Origin: Boesenbergia rotunda
Lineage: Eukaryota; Streptophyta; Magnoliopsida; Zingiberales; Zingiberaceae
DNA length: 64,000 nucleotides
Reading direction: 5' to 3'
NCBI GenBank assembly: GCA_024364735.1
Contig: JAGFNQ010007703.1
Location: forward strand, 1-64,000
Each line of letters begins with the position of its first letter. Position 1 is the stretch's first letter. A program made the position numbers and the translations under genes. Below, one piece after another: positions 23,188-33,802 of this stretch. The notes below the pieces were generated by a model. That model made no database searches, had not been told where the DNA came from, and saw only the letters and a program-made list of their open reading frames with translations.

Positions 23188-23666
23188 AGGCCACGTGTCA
23201 GGCGCCCCCATCAATACAGGCGCCCCTATGGCTGATATAAATAGGGGTTCACGCCCAAGGCTTCAAACAATCTCGCTCACATTGCTCCCGACACTTTCGT
23301 TCAAGCGCTACGCTCCGACAAGCTTCGACCTCGCGATTCCAGCGCCGACGATGACCCACCGCTCCGAACTTCCATCCACCTCGGGTGTCGATAACATTTA
23401 AATTATGAAAAGTGTTGTACTTTCAATTTCAATTCTATATCTGTACTCGAACATGTAAAAGATTTTTACGAATATAGAATTGCCCAAAGTAAACGGTCAA
23501 GGACCGTGGGCCTTGGAGTAGGAGCCGACGCGACTCCGAACCAAGTAAAAAGAACTTGTGTTAACGATTGTTTTATTGTTTTCTGCTGCGTAATCGCTCT
23601 ACTTTTTCGAAAATTTTACAGATCGTTATTCACCCCCCCCCTCTATTGATTTTCTCTGATCCAACA
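23188..23666 (+). repeat. S1 3' LTR, second part, with TATA box
   Basis: Continuation of the LTR cut at 10347. It carries two more GGCGCC-type motifs (23199-23226), a TATA box (TATAAATA, 23236-23243) shortly after them, a C-rich run (from 23631) and the end CCAACA. The C-rich CACCCCCCCC-CTCTA block near the LTR end is typical of SIRE elements. Confidence 0.83.
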
Positions 23667-24531
23667 AAGTGGACTGTTGGTGAGCACCACAATGGGATGC
23701 GCCAAGAAATACGGTCTTAGTCTCCGGGCCATTAGTACCAAAGCATAGGCCAGCTTCTCCAGGGTAGTATATCGAATTTCTGCGTCCTTCAGGAGATGTC
23801 CGAAGAAGTAAATGGGATACTGAGTAGTACCCTCCTCTCGAATAAGCGCAAAACCCACGAATTGCTCAGTCGCGGATAGGTATACAAATAACGTTTCTTC
23901 CTCCAGCGGCTTGTATAGGATGGGGAGTTCAAAGAGATAGACTTTTAGGTCTGTAAAAGCCTTCTAGCATTGGTCATCCCAATCGAACTTGACAGTCATC
24001 CTCAGAATTTTGTAGAATGGTAAAGTTCTGTTAGCGGATTTGGAGATGAACCGAGACAGAGCTGTAATTCTGTCATTCAGTCGTTGTACGTCTTTGAAGT
24101 TGAGAGGGGTGGCATGTTGAGTATGACTTGCACTTTCTCCGAATTAGCCTCGATCCCCCTTTCAGTCACCATGTACCCAAGGAACCGACCACTCTTCACC
24201 CCAAACAAACACTTGGCGGGGTTCAGTTTCAGTTTATTGGCTCTTATGGTGATGAATGTTTCCTCTAGGTCGGCTATCATGTCCTTCCCCTTCTCGGTCT
24301 TGACCAGGATATCATCTATATACACTTCAATGTTGCTCCCGATCTAGTGGCGAAAGACCTTGTCCATCATTCGCTGATAGGTTGCCCCTATATTGCACAA
24401 CCCGAACGGCATGACATTGTAGCAGTAAGTGTCGTTTGCCATCACGAAACTAACTTTTTCTTGGTCTTCCCGAGCGAGAGGAACCTGGTGACATCCCTAA
24501 TACGCATCCAACAATGAAATGAAATTACTGT
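23667..24531 (-). pseudogene. Tat-type Ty3/gypsy RT and RNase H fragment
   Basis: Read from 24531 downward: an RT piece (SNFISLLDAY, VPLAREDQEKVSFVMAND, MPFGL) with YIDDILV near 24309-24326. Then come KCLFGVKSGRFLGYMVTERGI and the start of RNase H (YFFGHLLKDAEIRYTTLEKL, HPIVVLTNSPL). A stop replaces glutamine in DAY*GCHQ and another follows FRH. It resembles the element at 41828-48019 but differs at many residues, so it is a separate family. Both ends are cut by copia LTRs (S1 at 23666, the reversed fragment at 24532). Confidence 0.88.
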
Positions 24532-24960
24532 TGGTGCTTGGATGGCAAGAGAGGGGGTGAATGTAGCCAGACACAAATTTTTCCCCTCTTTGAGAACTTC
24601 TCAAGTTTTTCTGCACATAGGGTTAGCGGCAACGGAAGCACAGAAAAACAAAGACAAACATAAATAACAATACAAGATCGCTAACAAGGAGGATTTACAA
24701 GGTTCAGGGATAACTTGCCCCTACTCCTTGGCGTGCCCGTGAGGTGGGCGATCCCTTGATCGTCGGCAGATCAAGCCCTGGAAAATTCGGATATCAGATA
24801 CCTCCTTCTCGGTGGAGAAACCTCTCCACAATGAGTCTCCACAGAAAGATATGAAGTGAACTCACAGAGACAAAAACAAACTTACAGAGCACAATGAACA
24901 CACAGAAAGAAACACTTCACCGAGCTCACCCAGCACAACTCTCACGCAAGAGCTCCCCGC
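24532..24960 (-). repeat. Reversed copia (SIRE-like) LTR fragment
   Basis: On the minus strand this is the last ~430 bp of an LTR ending ...CCAAGCACCAACA, with the C-rich ATTCACCCCCTCTC block just before the end. It inserted in the Tat RT and was itself truncated at 24960 by the E1 LTR. Confidence 0.7.
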
Positions 24961-25934
24961 TATTGGGGCAATCGACCCTGAAATGATCTGGAGGATCATG
25001 ATATTTTGATGAGTGGGCAATGTGGTTAAGTTAGGGTTTGTGTTATTCTCACATGTGTACATGAGTGTGCAGGTGTACAGGTACACGTGGACTTAGTTGA
25101 TGTCTTCAGGTGAAGGATGGCATGGAAGCAAGCTGGAGGTTTGTGTGCGCATCCGAGGGACTGTTGGATAGCAGAGATGATGAGCCGAGAGACGCGGACT
25201 TCGAGGCATACGTGAAGGGTGGCATGAAGGCAAGCTGGAGGTTTGCGTGCACATCCGAGGGACGAGGGCCAAAGATGAAGAGGGCGTGAAGGAAACAGTC
25301 AAGACTGCTGGTGAAGAGTCAACTGAGTTGTAAGGGTCTGAGTATGGGTATGTGTACTCAGGGACTAAGCCAGGAGGGTTTGAGTGCGGAGAGACTTGTA
25401 CTCAGGAGTAAAACCCTAGGTTTAGGTGTGTACCAGTCGACTGCCCCAGGGGCAGTCGACTGGTGGTGACTGGAACAGCCTGGCAGATTTGAACGTTGTA
25501 CTGTAACGGTCAAATCTGAGTGGGACCAGTCGACTGCCCCAAGGGCAGTCGACTGGTAGCTGCTGTTTTCAGATTCGAGCCCTATTTAAAGGAGCTCGTT
25601 TCCTACTATCTTCCTTGACGAAACTTACTTGGGTAAAGTAAGTTAGTAGTCTACTATGATCAGAGAGCGTTCAAGGAGTTGTGGCGAGGTTTCTCCACCC
25701 ACAAGGAGCGACAGATCTAGCCGGAGGTTATCCGGGGGTTGATCCACCGACGGATTCTTGGATTAGTCACCCGACCGGGGTGGATACCAAGTAAATCAAG
25801 GTGTTAGCTGTGTTTTATTTCTTATTTACTTTGCATATTATTGTTTCCGCTATGCTAACAACTTTGTAGAGATCCAAGATCCGAAGAAGTGCTATTCACC
25901 CCCCCCCCTCTAGCACACCATAAACGATCTTTCA
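24961..25934 (+). repeat. E1 5' LTR
   Basis: 974 bp, starting TATTGGGGCAATC (TG mutated to TA) and ending ATCTTTCA. Two 33-bp palindromes with arms ACCAGTCGACTGCCCC lie at 25432-25464 (perfect) and 25525-25557 (one mismatch). The TATA-like CTATTTAAAG at 25581-25590 follows the second by about 25 bp. The C-rich CACCCCCCCCCC-TCTAGC block near the end is typical of SIRE LTRs. Confidence 0.87.
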
Positions 25935-25936
25935 GT

Positions 25937-25948
25937 TGGTATCAGAGC
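25937..25948 (+). other. E1 primer binding site
   Basis: TGGTATCAGAGC, initiator tRNA-Met type, 2 nt after the LTR end. Confidence 0.9.
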
Positions 25949-26006
25949 AAGGACCGCTCTTGATCGGACTAACCGCCGAGGGAGCACTTGCTAGAGGATA
26001 AGGGCC

Positions 26007-27600
26007 ATGGAAAACAAGTTGGGCGACGATATCAACTCACCGCCACCATATGATCATGAAAATTTTGACTATTGGAGAGATATAATGAAGATGTGGCTTG
26101 GGATGGATTGGGAGTGTAGAATGACCATTGAAGACCCATTCGAAATCCCCAAGGACAAGCATGACAAAAGGCTTCGCCCTAGATATTGGACAAGTGAACA
26201 ACAAGAACAAGCTAGGGCCAATGAGAAGGTAATAAATATTTTGATTAATATGTTGCCTAACCATATTTTGAGTGATATAGGGAAATATTCAAATGCATGC
26301 GAATTGTGGAATAAGTTGGAAGAAATTCATAAGAACCCTACATCAACTCAAAGAGTGGAAGAGTTTGAGGAAATCGACTCAAGTATTAAAGAAGATGAAA
26401 AAGAAGTTGAATTGTCAAGAAAAGTGGAAGAAGTAAGTGGAGAAGCACCGATTCCATTCGAAGAAGAAGAAGAAATGACAACTTCAAGTGTTGAGGAGGA
26501 GGAGAGACCCTCATCCTCACAAGGGCAAGAGACGACTTCCACCTCCATCAAAGCTAAGTCAAGAGATCATATTATATGCTTTGGTTGTAATAAAAAGGGG
26601 CACTACAAGGACAAGTGTCCACTAGGTAAAAAGGAGGTAATTCCTAAGCCCAAATTCATTCAATTTAAATCTAATATGGGTTGTAGGAATGAGGAAGTTC
26701 AAAACAAAAGAAAGAGGATTCGGTGTTTCACATGCGGGGAGCTCGGGCATTATCATACAAAATGTCCAAGAAGTAAAGAGCTCATGAAGATGGAGCACCT
26801 TAGGAAATGGGAGAAAGAAGAAAGAAAGAGGAGCACTCATCAAGGGGGAGCGCCAAGGGTAAGGAGGTACCCCCTAACTCTACTCATGCTTCAAGATCTT
26901 TCATGAATGCTCAAAATGTTTGTATAAATGATAGAATTGGTAATAATTATGTGCCCATGCGTATTTTTGGTTTTAAATATCATGATAAGAGTAGAGGACC
27001 TACAATTCTATGTTTCATGATAAATCTAGGAACTCTATGAATAAGGACCAAGGCATAAGCTCTAAGAAAGGAAGAAATATGCTTAGAAAAATAGGTAGCC
27101 TTAGGAATGATCGAGTTAGGTCTAATGATCCTAAGGTTAGGAGTTTGGAAAAGGAGAATCAAATTCTAAAAGCCAAACTTGAAAAATTAGAGAAGAACCT
27201 GGATGGACTCATTAGGGGATCCAAGGAACCAAGAGGGATACAAAATGATCAAGCTCTTAGAAATGGTAGGCCGGGTTTAGGATACCATTCTAGGAGGGCT
27301 AACGTCAATAAGGTATCATATTCAAGGATGCCTTACAACTATGGTAGAAAAAAAGTAAAAAATGGCAAAGAAAAGTCATTTGAGGGAAAAGAAAAGAAAT
27401 TGACCAAGAAAAAGATCTACAGGGTTAAGAGAGTGATAATGGAAGGTAAAGAAGCACCGGAGGAGAACCGGTGTGGTCTTGCCTTTGTAGGAGAGTTACC
27501 TAAGGAAGTAACTAGGGTTAGGAGCTCAAGGGAGAGTTCTGGAAGTCAAAATGGGTTCCATGGTCAATGGATCTCAGGTGGTTTCCTTCTAGGGGATTGA
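26007..27600 (+). pseudogene. E1 gag (copia type, two zinc knuckles), frameshifted
   Basis: The start at 26007 has the UBN2-like N-terminus usual for copia gag (FDYWRDIMKMWLGMDWEC, then ACELWNKLEE). A long Glu/Ser-rich linker follows, then two CCHC knuckles: CFGCNKKGHYKDKC at residues ~191-204 and CFTCGELGHYHTKC at ~239-252. After residue ~285 the frame shifts twice (first to the frame open to 27040, then to 27010-27600). The tail has a basic coiled-coil segment (SLEKENQILKAKLEKLEKN) and the sequence ENRCGLAFVGELPKEV. It ends where a SIRE protease would start, but no DSG motif follows. The particle function of gag is known for the family; activity of this copy is unlikely. Confidence 0.85.
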
Positions 27601-28340
27601 AAAGAACCCTAGAGTGTGCCTAGAGGTTTAAAAGGCTAAAGTTAGTCTTAATCCTAGAGAATTAGCACACTAAAAGGAAAATTATAGGGAAAAAGGTGAA
27701 ATTGGGGTGTTGATTGAGAAAAATCGATTTTAATGCCTAAATACCATATAACTCGATGCTAAGGATTGATTATGAATAAGTATGGGAGAAAACATCGAGG
27801 TGAGGTCTGAATTAGAACTTTTGGGAAAGGGTTTCATGATACATTCTAGAGAAATTGAAAATTTATACCAATCGTGGGATGTGGGATGACTTTGACTGAA
27901 ATTATATTTTTCCCAAGTAAATATAGGATCCACAAACATCCCCACAAGATTTCAGAATTTTTGGAAATTTGTGGAATTAGTTAGGCATTTCTGAAATTCG
28001 GACTGAAAACCTGAAATTCAGAACATCAGACACCAGTTGACTGGCTGGAGGCCAGTCGACTGGCAAAACCCACAAAATGTAATTACACTCTGGCCCAGTC
28101 GACTGGCCCAGGGGCAGTCGACTTGTGCGCGAGTTTTATAAAAGAAAAGGGCGCGCCGGGAAAGCCAAACCTAGGGTTTTGGCTGCTTATTCCCGACGAT
28201 TTTCTCTTCCTCTCAACTCCCCTTGCGTCCTAAGTCCGTTTCAAGCCCTAAAATCAGTCCCTAAGGCCTCTAACTCCGATCTACTTCTAGGGTTGGTGGA
28301 AAATCTCTTTTCTCAAGCCATTCTCTCAAAATCGAAAAAC
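27601..28340 (+). other. E1 spacer with palindromes
   Basis: Non-coding. It contains a module with TTTTTCCCAAGTA (27908-27920) and two imperfect palindromes of the CAGTCGACTGG type (28032-28063 and 28094-28125). The same module occurs in E2 and E3. Confidence 0.7.
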
Positions 28341-29650
28341 ATGAAAAGAGCAGTCAAGAGGTATGATAATTTAAGGTTCATTTCTCTATTTAGACTTTGC
28401 ATTGATACTAATATGATGTTTTGTGTATGTTTCTTTGGTATTTTCTCTTTTTGGGGGGTTATCTTGGTATGCATGCATGTGTTTGGTATATTAGGGTTGT
28501 GTCTAAGAGGTCTAGGGGTGAGGGTTCATCCCGACCAGGTCCCCAAGCTCCAGAGGAGTCAATATTTAGGAACCGGGAGTGCAAGAAGAGGTTCGAGGAG
28601 AATAAGTTTGTTGTGTTGCCTTGTCGGTATCTTAACAAATCCTATTTTGAGGATAAAGCGCCACAAATTATTGAGATGGTGACTCATTTTGGCATAGAAC
28701 AATTGGTTTATTGCCAGCATGACATTAACACTGATCTATGCAAGGAGTTTTATATAAATTTAACTTGTATTGATTCAGACAATAATATTTATGAATCAAG
28801 AGTAGTCGGCGTTACCATTCCTTTCACACCCATGATTTTAGCCAGTTTCTTAGAGTGTCGGGCGTCTAACAATGTCAACACCTATTTTCCCAATATCATT
28901 GAGCCACTTGAGTTTCAAAACATCACCGTTGATCAGATTCATCTTCACTATTTTAGACGGCATAGGCATGAATCTGAGCGTACCTTTGATGCAAAGCCTA
29001 TGAGTCCATCCAGCCATGTTCTGTATAAAATTGTTGTAGAGTGCATCCTACCCATTATCACTAAGGGGAGAGCAAGGATTAGATTGCATCACTTAGTGAT
29101 GATGTATGCTCTTGAGAGACGACTGGACATAGATGTGTCGTTGTATGTTTTTGCCTCCATTTGTCACTTTTCCCAGAGTGTGAATGGGAAAATCTATATG
29201 CCTTTTTGCCATATGTTGACTGAGTTCTTCCGGCTACGATTTAGCATTCGTGTCACCAATGGTCAGGTGAGACACCTGTCAAAGGACTATGATCAAATTG
29301 GCACACGCCAATTGTCCTTAGCAGGGATTGAGTGTAGACAGGGAGCATTTGTTTGGAGGGAGCGCCCAGAGGCCGCTGATGCAGATGAGGAGCCCGCCGA
29401 GCTGGTCACCCGAGTAGAGATTACCCAGCTCCAGGCAGATGTTCATGGGCTCCGAGAGGATGTTCATGTCATCTGCGAGGACATTCATGGATGCCAGCAG
29501 ACGGAGCAGAGGCTTGAAGCAAAAGTTGATAGGATGACCAGCCGTCAAGATGAGATGTACGAGATGATGCAGCAGTGGCATCTTGCCTATCAGGCTCCTC
29601 CTCCTCCTCCTCCTCCTCCCTCTGGTGGTGATGATCACATATACTTCTGA
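28341..29650 (+). CDS. E1 ORF2: plant transposon-associated protein with coiled coil and Pro tail; intron inferred
   Basis: A 409-codon frame is open from 28421 to 29650. The conserved part starts at KRSRGEGSSRPG and continues with RFEENKFVVLPCRYL, CKEFYINLTCIDSD, SRVVGVTIPFTPMI and LVMMYALERRLDI. It ends in a predicted coiled coil (EITQLQADVHGLRED...) and a run of nine prolines. This resembles the 'putative plant transposon protein' domain found in several plant retrotransposons (PF20167 by memory, not searched). An ATG at 28341 opens MKRAVKR. A GT-AG intron 28361-28509 would join exon 28341-28360 in phase to 28510-29650, giving MKRAVKRSRGEG. Intron length 149 nt and phase agree, but splicing is inferred. 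It lies after gag, where pol normally sits. Function is unknown. Confidence 0.65.
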
Positions 29651-30818
29651 CCAGTGGATGCAGCTGTTGAGAGTGATTCCAGTGTTGAGAGTGTTTGTCT
29701 TGATGTTTTCTTATACCTCTCAAATGCTTTATATTCTGATGTCTGTATTTGGATGTTTTCCGGGCTTTATGTTTTGGGCCCTAGACATTATTTTAGGCCA
29801 TATGTCATGGCTATGCCTATGTTTGATGCATGAACCATCTATGGATTACTTCATTGTGTAAATTTATGGCATGTGACTTATTTCATTAGTTTCTATTTGG
29901 TTTTTGTATTTTTATCATGCTCAATGATGCTTTAAATATTGCTTGAATATCTCTAAGTGTTAATGGATGGCTCCTTTATGATCATTGTATATGTATTCAT
30001 GATATGTTTGAAATTTTATAATGATTGCTATCTAATATGGTTTGGTTGAAAATCAAAAGGATACCATGTTTAGAAGAGATGATCATTAAAACATGAGGGA
30101 GTTTTTTTGTCAAAATGAATACATTTATTTGAAAAAGGGGGAGTTAGGACTCATTTTAAATGTCAATGGGAATTAATAGAGAGTGCAAACTATAGAATAC
30201 CATCATTAGAACTCTAGATTGATACAAAGTTGGTTTTATTTGGAAAGTTTTGGATTTGTACCAAAAGACAAGCACGGTTGATGTTTTTCATGAACCAAAT
30301 TTTTCTAGGGTAGGGAATACCTTAACAATCATGCTTGCAAAGTTTCACATTTTTCTAGAATTTCTGGAATTTTTTATTCGTTTTTGAATTTTGGCTGAAA
30401 TTCTGAAATCTGTCATATCAGTCGACTGCCCTAGGGGCAGTCGACTGCTAGTGTGGGCAGAATGAGTTTTTGAGATTTCTGAAGGGGTTTTCAGAAATAA
30501 GATTAAGTTCTATTTGGCACCAAGGAATGGGTTGCTTGGGGCAATCTTTTGATGGTGTCAAAGGGGGAGAACTTGGGTATTAAGTTAGGTTTGGGTTGAA
30601 AACTTAACTTAGGTTTGGTTGTGACTTTAGAGTTAAGTTGAGAGAACTTAATTCTAACTTGGGATTAGCAATAAGGGTTGAAATTTGGGAGAAAGCATAG
30701 GTTAAGGGGGAGGTTGCCTCTTGTGTGATATGCTTGAATTTCAATTGTTTTTGTGCTATCATTATTGCTATATGTTTACCTAACTTAACATATTGCCACA
30801 CATCAAAAAGGGGGAGAT
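29651..30818 (+). other. E1 3' region and polypurine tract
   Basis: Non-coding. One CAGTCGACTG palindrome is at 30419-30449. Purine tracts AAAAAGGGGGAG occur near 30134 and at 30805-30818, the latter next to the LTR start. Confidence 0.7.
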
Positions 30819-31151
30819 TGTAGGGGCAATCGGCCCTGAGATGATCTGGAGGATCATGATATTTTGATGAGTGGGCAATGTGGTTAAGTTAGGGTTTGTG
30901 TTGTTCTCACATGTGTACATGAGTGTGCAGGTGTACAGGTACACGTGGACTTAGTTGACGTCTTCAGGTGAAGGATGGCATGGAAGCAAGCTGGAGGTTT
31001 GTGTACGCATCCGAGGGACTGTTGGATAGCAGAGATGATGAGCCGAGAGACGCGGAGATCGAGGCATACGTGAAGGGTGGCATGAAGGCAAGTTGGAGGT
31101 TTGCGTGCACATTCGAGGGACGAGGGCCAAAGATGAAGAGGGCGTGAAGGC
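30819..31151 (+). repeat. E1 3' LTR, truncated
   Basis: Starts TGTAGGGGCAATCGG and matches the first 330 bp of the E1 5' LTR with a handful of substitutions. It stops at GGGCGTGAAGGC, where the E2 LTR begins. The remaining ~640 bp is not found on the far side of E3, so it was deleted or exchanged. Confidence 0.83.
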
Positions 31152-32079
31152 TGTTGGAGCAATTGGCCCAAAGATGGTCCAGAGTGACCATAGGTTTTGA
31201 TGTTTGGGCAAAGGGTTTAAGTTAGGTTTACCCTTGTGTACTTATATGTGTATGTTGAGTGTGCAGGTTGTACAAGTTACACATATGGAATTGACTGGAC
31301 GACCTCAGTACGGTGAAGGATGACATGGAGGCAAGCTGGAGGCTTACATGCGCATCCGAGGGACTTTGGAGAGCAGTGACAATGAGCTGATGGGCGCGGA
31401 CTTCGAGGCATGCGTGAAGGATGGCATGGAGGCAAGCTGGAGGCTTGCGTGCATCCGAGGGACGGGAGCCGAAGATAAAGAGGGCGCGAAGGCAACAGTC
31501 GAGGCTGCGGAGGAGGAGTCAGTCAAGTCGTGAGGGTCGAGTGCTGTGTAAATGTACGCGGGAAGTGTTTCAGGTAGGGACCAGTCGACTGCCCTGGGGG
31601 CAGTCGACTGGTAGGTGGCTGGTAAGCTGGCTGAGAATAAAACGTTGAGGTGCAACGGTCGAATTTGGCTGGCACCAGTCGACTGCCCTGGGGGCAGTCG
31701 ACTGGTACCGAGAAATCAGCCCCGAGTCCTATTTAAAGAGGACTTCGTGGTGGCTGAGTTTCTTGACGAAACTTGTCTTGGTTAAAGGCAAGTTAGTAGT
31801 CTTTGGGCTCAAGGTTGTCAAAGGTGTTGTGGTGAGGTTTCTCCACCAACAAGGAGCAACGAGAGCTAGCCGTAGGTTATCCGGGGAGTGATCCACCGAC
31901 GGATTCTTGGATTAGTCACCCAGCCGGGGTGGATACCAAGTAAATAGGTTTGTTAGCAGTGATTTCTTCGTTGTTATTGTTTAATATTATTGTTTCCGCT
32001 GCGCATACTAACAACGTAGGAAGAACAAGCCAAAGAAACACTATTCACCCCCCCTCTAGCGGATACGATCGATCCTACA
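31152..32079 (+). repeat. E2 5' LTR
   Basis: 928 bp, TGTTGGAGCAATTGG to CGATCCTACA. Palindromes (arms ACCAGTCGACTGCCC) lie at 31580-31612 and 31674-31706. The TATA-like CTATTTAAAG at 31729-31738 follows about 23 bp later. PBS TGGTATCAGAGC is at 32082-32093. Confidence 0.88.
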
Positions 32080-32146
32080 GTTGGTATCAGAGCAAAAAAC
32101 CGCTCTTGATCGGATTAACCGCCGAGGGAGCACACGCTAGAGAAAA

Positions 32147-33802
32147 ATGGAAGGAGAAGGTCCGCTAGGGGATGACATCTACACTTCGCCGGCCTACGAC
32201 CACGAGGATTTCAACTATTGGCGGGCGAGGATCGAGACGTGGTTCGGAATGGATTGGGCATGCCGAATCGCGCTTGAAGACCCCTTCGAAGTTCCAAAGG
32301 ACAAGCACGGGAAGAAGCTTTGTCCTAGATATTGGGACAAAGAGCAACAAGAACAATTTCGGGCAAATAAGAAGGTAATAGATGTATTAATCAATATTTT
32401 GCCTACTAATGTGTTAAATGTTGTAGGGGAGTATCAAAGTGCATATGAATTATGGAGTAAAGTGAAAGAGTATCATCAAAGTCCTACACATGCTCAAGAG
32501 CTCAAGGAGAAATGTCAAAGTGGTCAAGAAGAAGAAGAAGAAGAAAAGGAAGTGTCAACCTCTTCAAGTGAGAAGGAGGAATTAAGTGAAAGATCATTAA
32601 CCTCCTCAAGAGAAGAAGAGGAAGAGGTCTCCACCTCAAGGATTGAGGGGGAGGAGAGACCCAATTCAATGTCAGATCAAGAAGAAAAATCTACATCATC
32701 CAAGGTTGAAGAAGTCAACCTAGTCTCCACCTCCACCAAAGCTAAATCGAAGGAGCACATCACATGCTTTGATTGCAACGAAAAGGGGCACTACAAGGAC
32801 AAGTGCCCAAAAGGTAAGAAGGAGGTAAAATCTAAACCCGAGTCCATTCGATTTAAATCTAACGTGGATTGTAGGATTGGAGGAGCCCAAGAAAAGAAAA
32901 AGGAGATTAGATGTTTCACATGTGGAGAATTGGGACACTACCACACTAAGTGCCCAAAGAAAAGTGAGCTAAAGAAAATGGAGCACTTGAGGAGATAGGA
33001 GAAAGAAGAAAGAAAGAAGAGAAGAATCTCGCATCAAGGAGGGACTCCAAAGGTAAGGAAGGTAACTTCTAACCTTAAGCCAAGATTTAATTCAAATTCA
33101 AATTTCTGTATGCATGATAAAAATCATGTTAATCATTCATCCATGCATGCTAGGATTGATGAAAATTGCTTAATGGTACACAATTTCAGATTTAAATATA
33201 ATGATATGACTAGGATTAACAAGGTAGATCATAACCCTAGGAAAAGCATGCATCATGATCAACCTAGGACCTTTGTACCTAAGGATTATGGCACTAATCC
33301 CAAAAAGGGGAGGAATATGCCTAGAAAGGAGGGTAGGCCTAGGAATGTCCAAGGTGGATCTATGGAAACCAAAATTAGGAACTTGGCAAGGGAAAATCAA
33401 GTCTTGAGGGCAAGACTTGATACATTAGAAAAGGCCCTAGAAAGATTCACGGTTGGATCTAAGGGCTTAGACATGGTGTTGGGTAGCTTAAAACCCAACT
33501 ATGATAGATCGAGTTTGGGTTACCGATCTAGAGTCTCCAAGGCTAACAAAAAGAAATATGCTGGGAAGGCATATGATCATGGCAATAAGGAGAAGTCCAA
33601 GGATGGCAAGGGGGTGTCATTCAAAGGGAAAACGAGTGACTTAATCAAGGACATGGTGTCCAAGGTTAAGAAGGTCCATTTTGTAGGCCAAGAGTCACCG
33701 GGGGCACACCGGTGTGGTCTAGTGTGGATTGAGTCACCTAAGGAGGTGGCTAAGGCTCAGAGCTCAAGGAGGAGCTCTAGGAGCCTTTGGGGTCCATGGT
33801 AG
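32147..33802 (+). pseudogene. E2 gag, one nonsense change
   Basis: This is the best-preserved gag of the family. It starts MEGEGPLGDDIYTSPAYDHE, has the copia N-terminal region (FNYWRARIETWFGMDWAC) and a Glu/Ser-rich linker. Knuckles are CFDCNEKGHYKDKC (residues ~206-219) and CFTCGELGHYHTKC (~255-268). The frame stops at 32996-32998 (TAG). The E3 copy has TGG at the same place, so a single G-to-A change closed it. Beyond the stop the same frame runs on to 33802 with a basic coiled-coil tail (NLARENQVLRARLDTLEKAL, GSKGLDMVLGSL) and HRCGLVWIESPKEV. Total about 550 codons, after which no protease follows. Confidence 0.87.

Larger units (their letters stand above)
24961..31151 (+). mobile_element. 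E1: SIRE-like gag-only retrotransposon with extra ORF
   Basis: The order is 5' LTR (24961-25934), PBS, broken gag (26007-27600), non-coding spacer with palindromes, an intron-bearing transposon-associated ORF (28341-29650), 3' region, polypurine tract, and 3' LTR cut at 31151. There is no trace of protease, integrase, RT or RNase H. The layout fits the non-autonomous class with terminal repeats and gag only. The two LTR pieces are almost identical over 330 bp, so insertion was fairly recent. E2 begins inside the 3' LTR. Confidence 0.82.

Noticed and set aside
30884..31655. Several 60-100 codon frames within E-family LTRs, repeated in every LTR copy
   Set aside because: They follow LTR repeats (GGCATGGAGGCAAGCTGGAGG) and have no coding signature; LTR DNA explains them.
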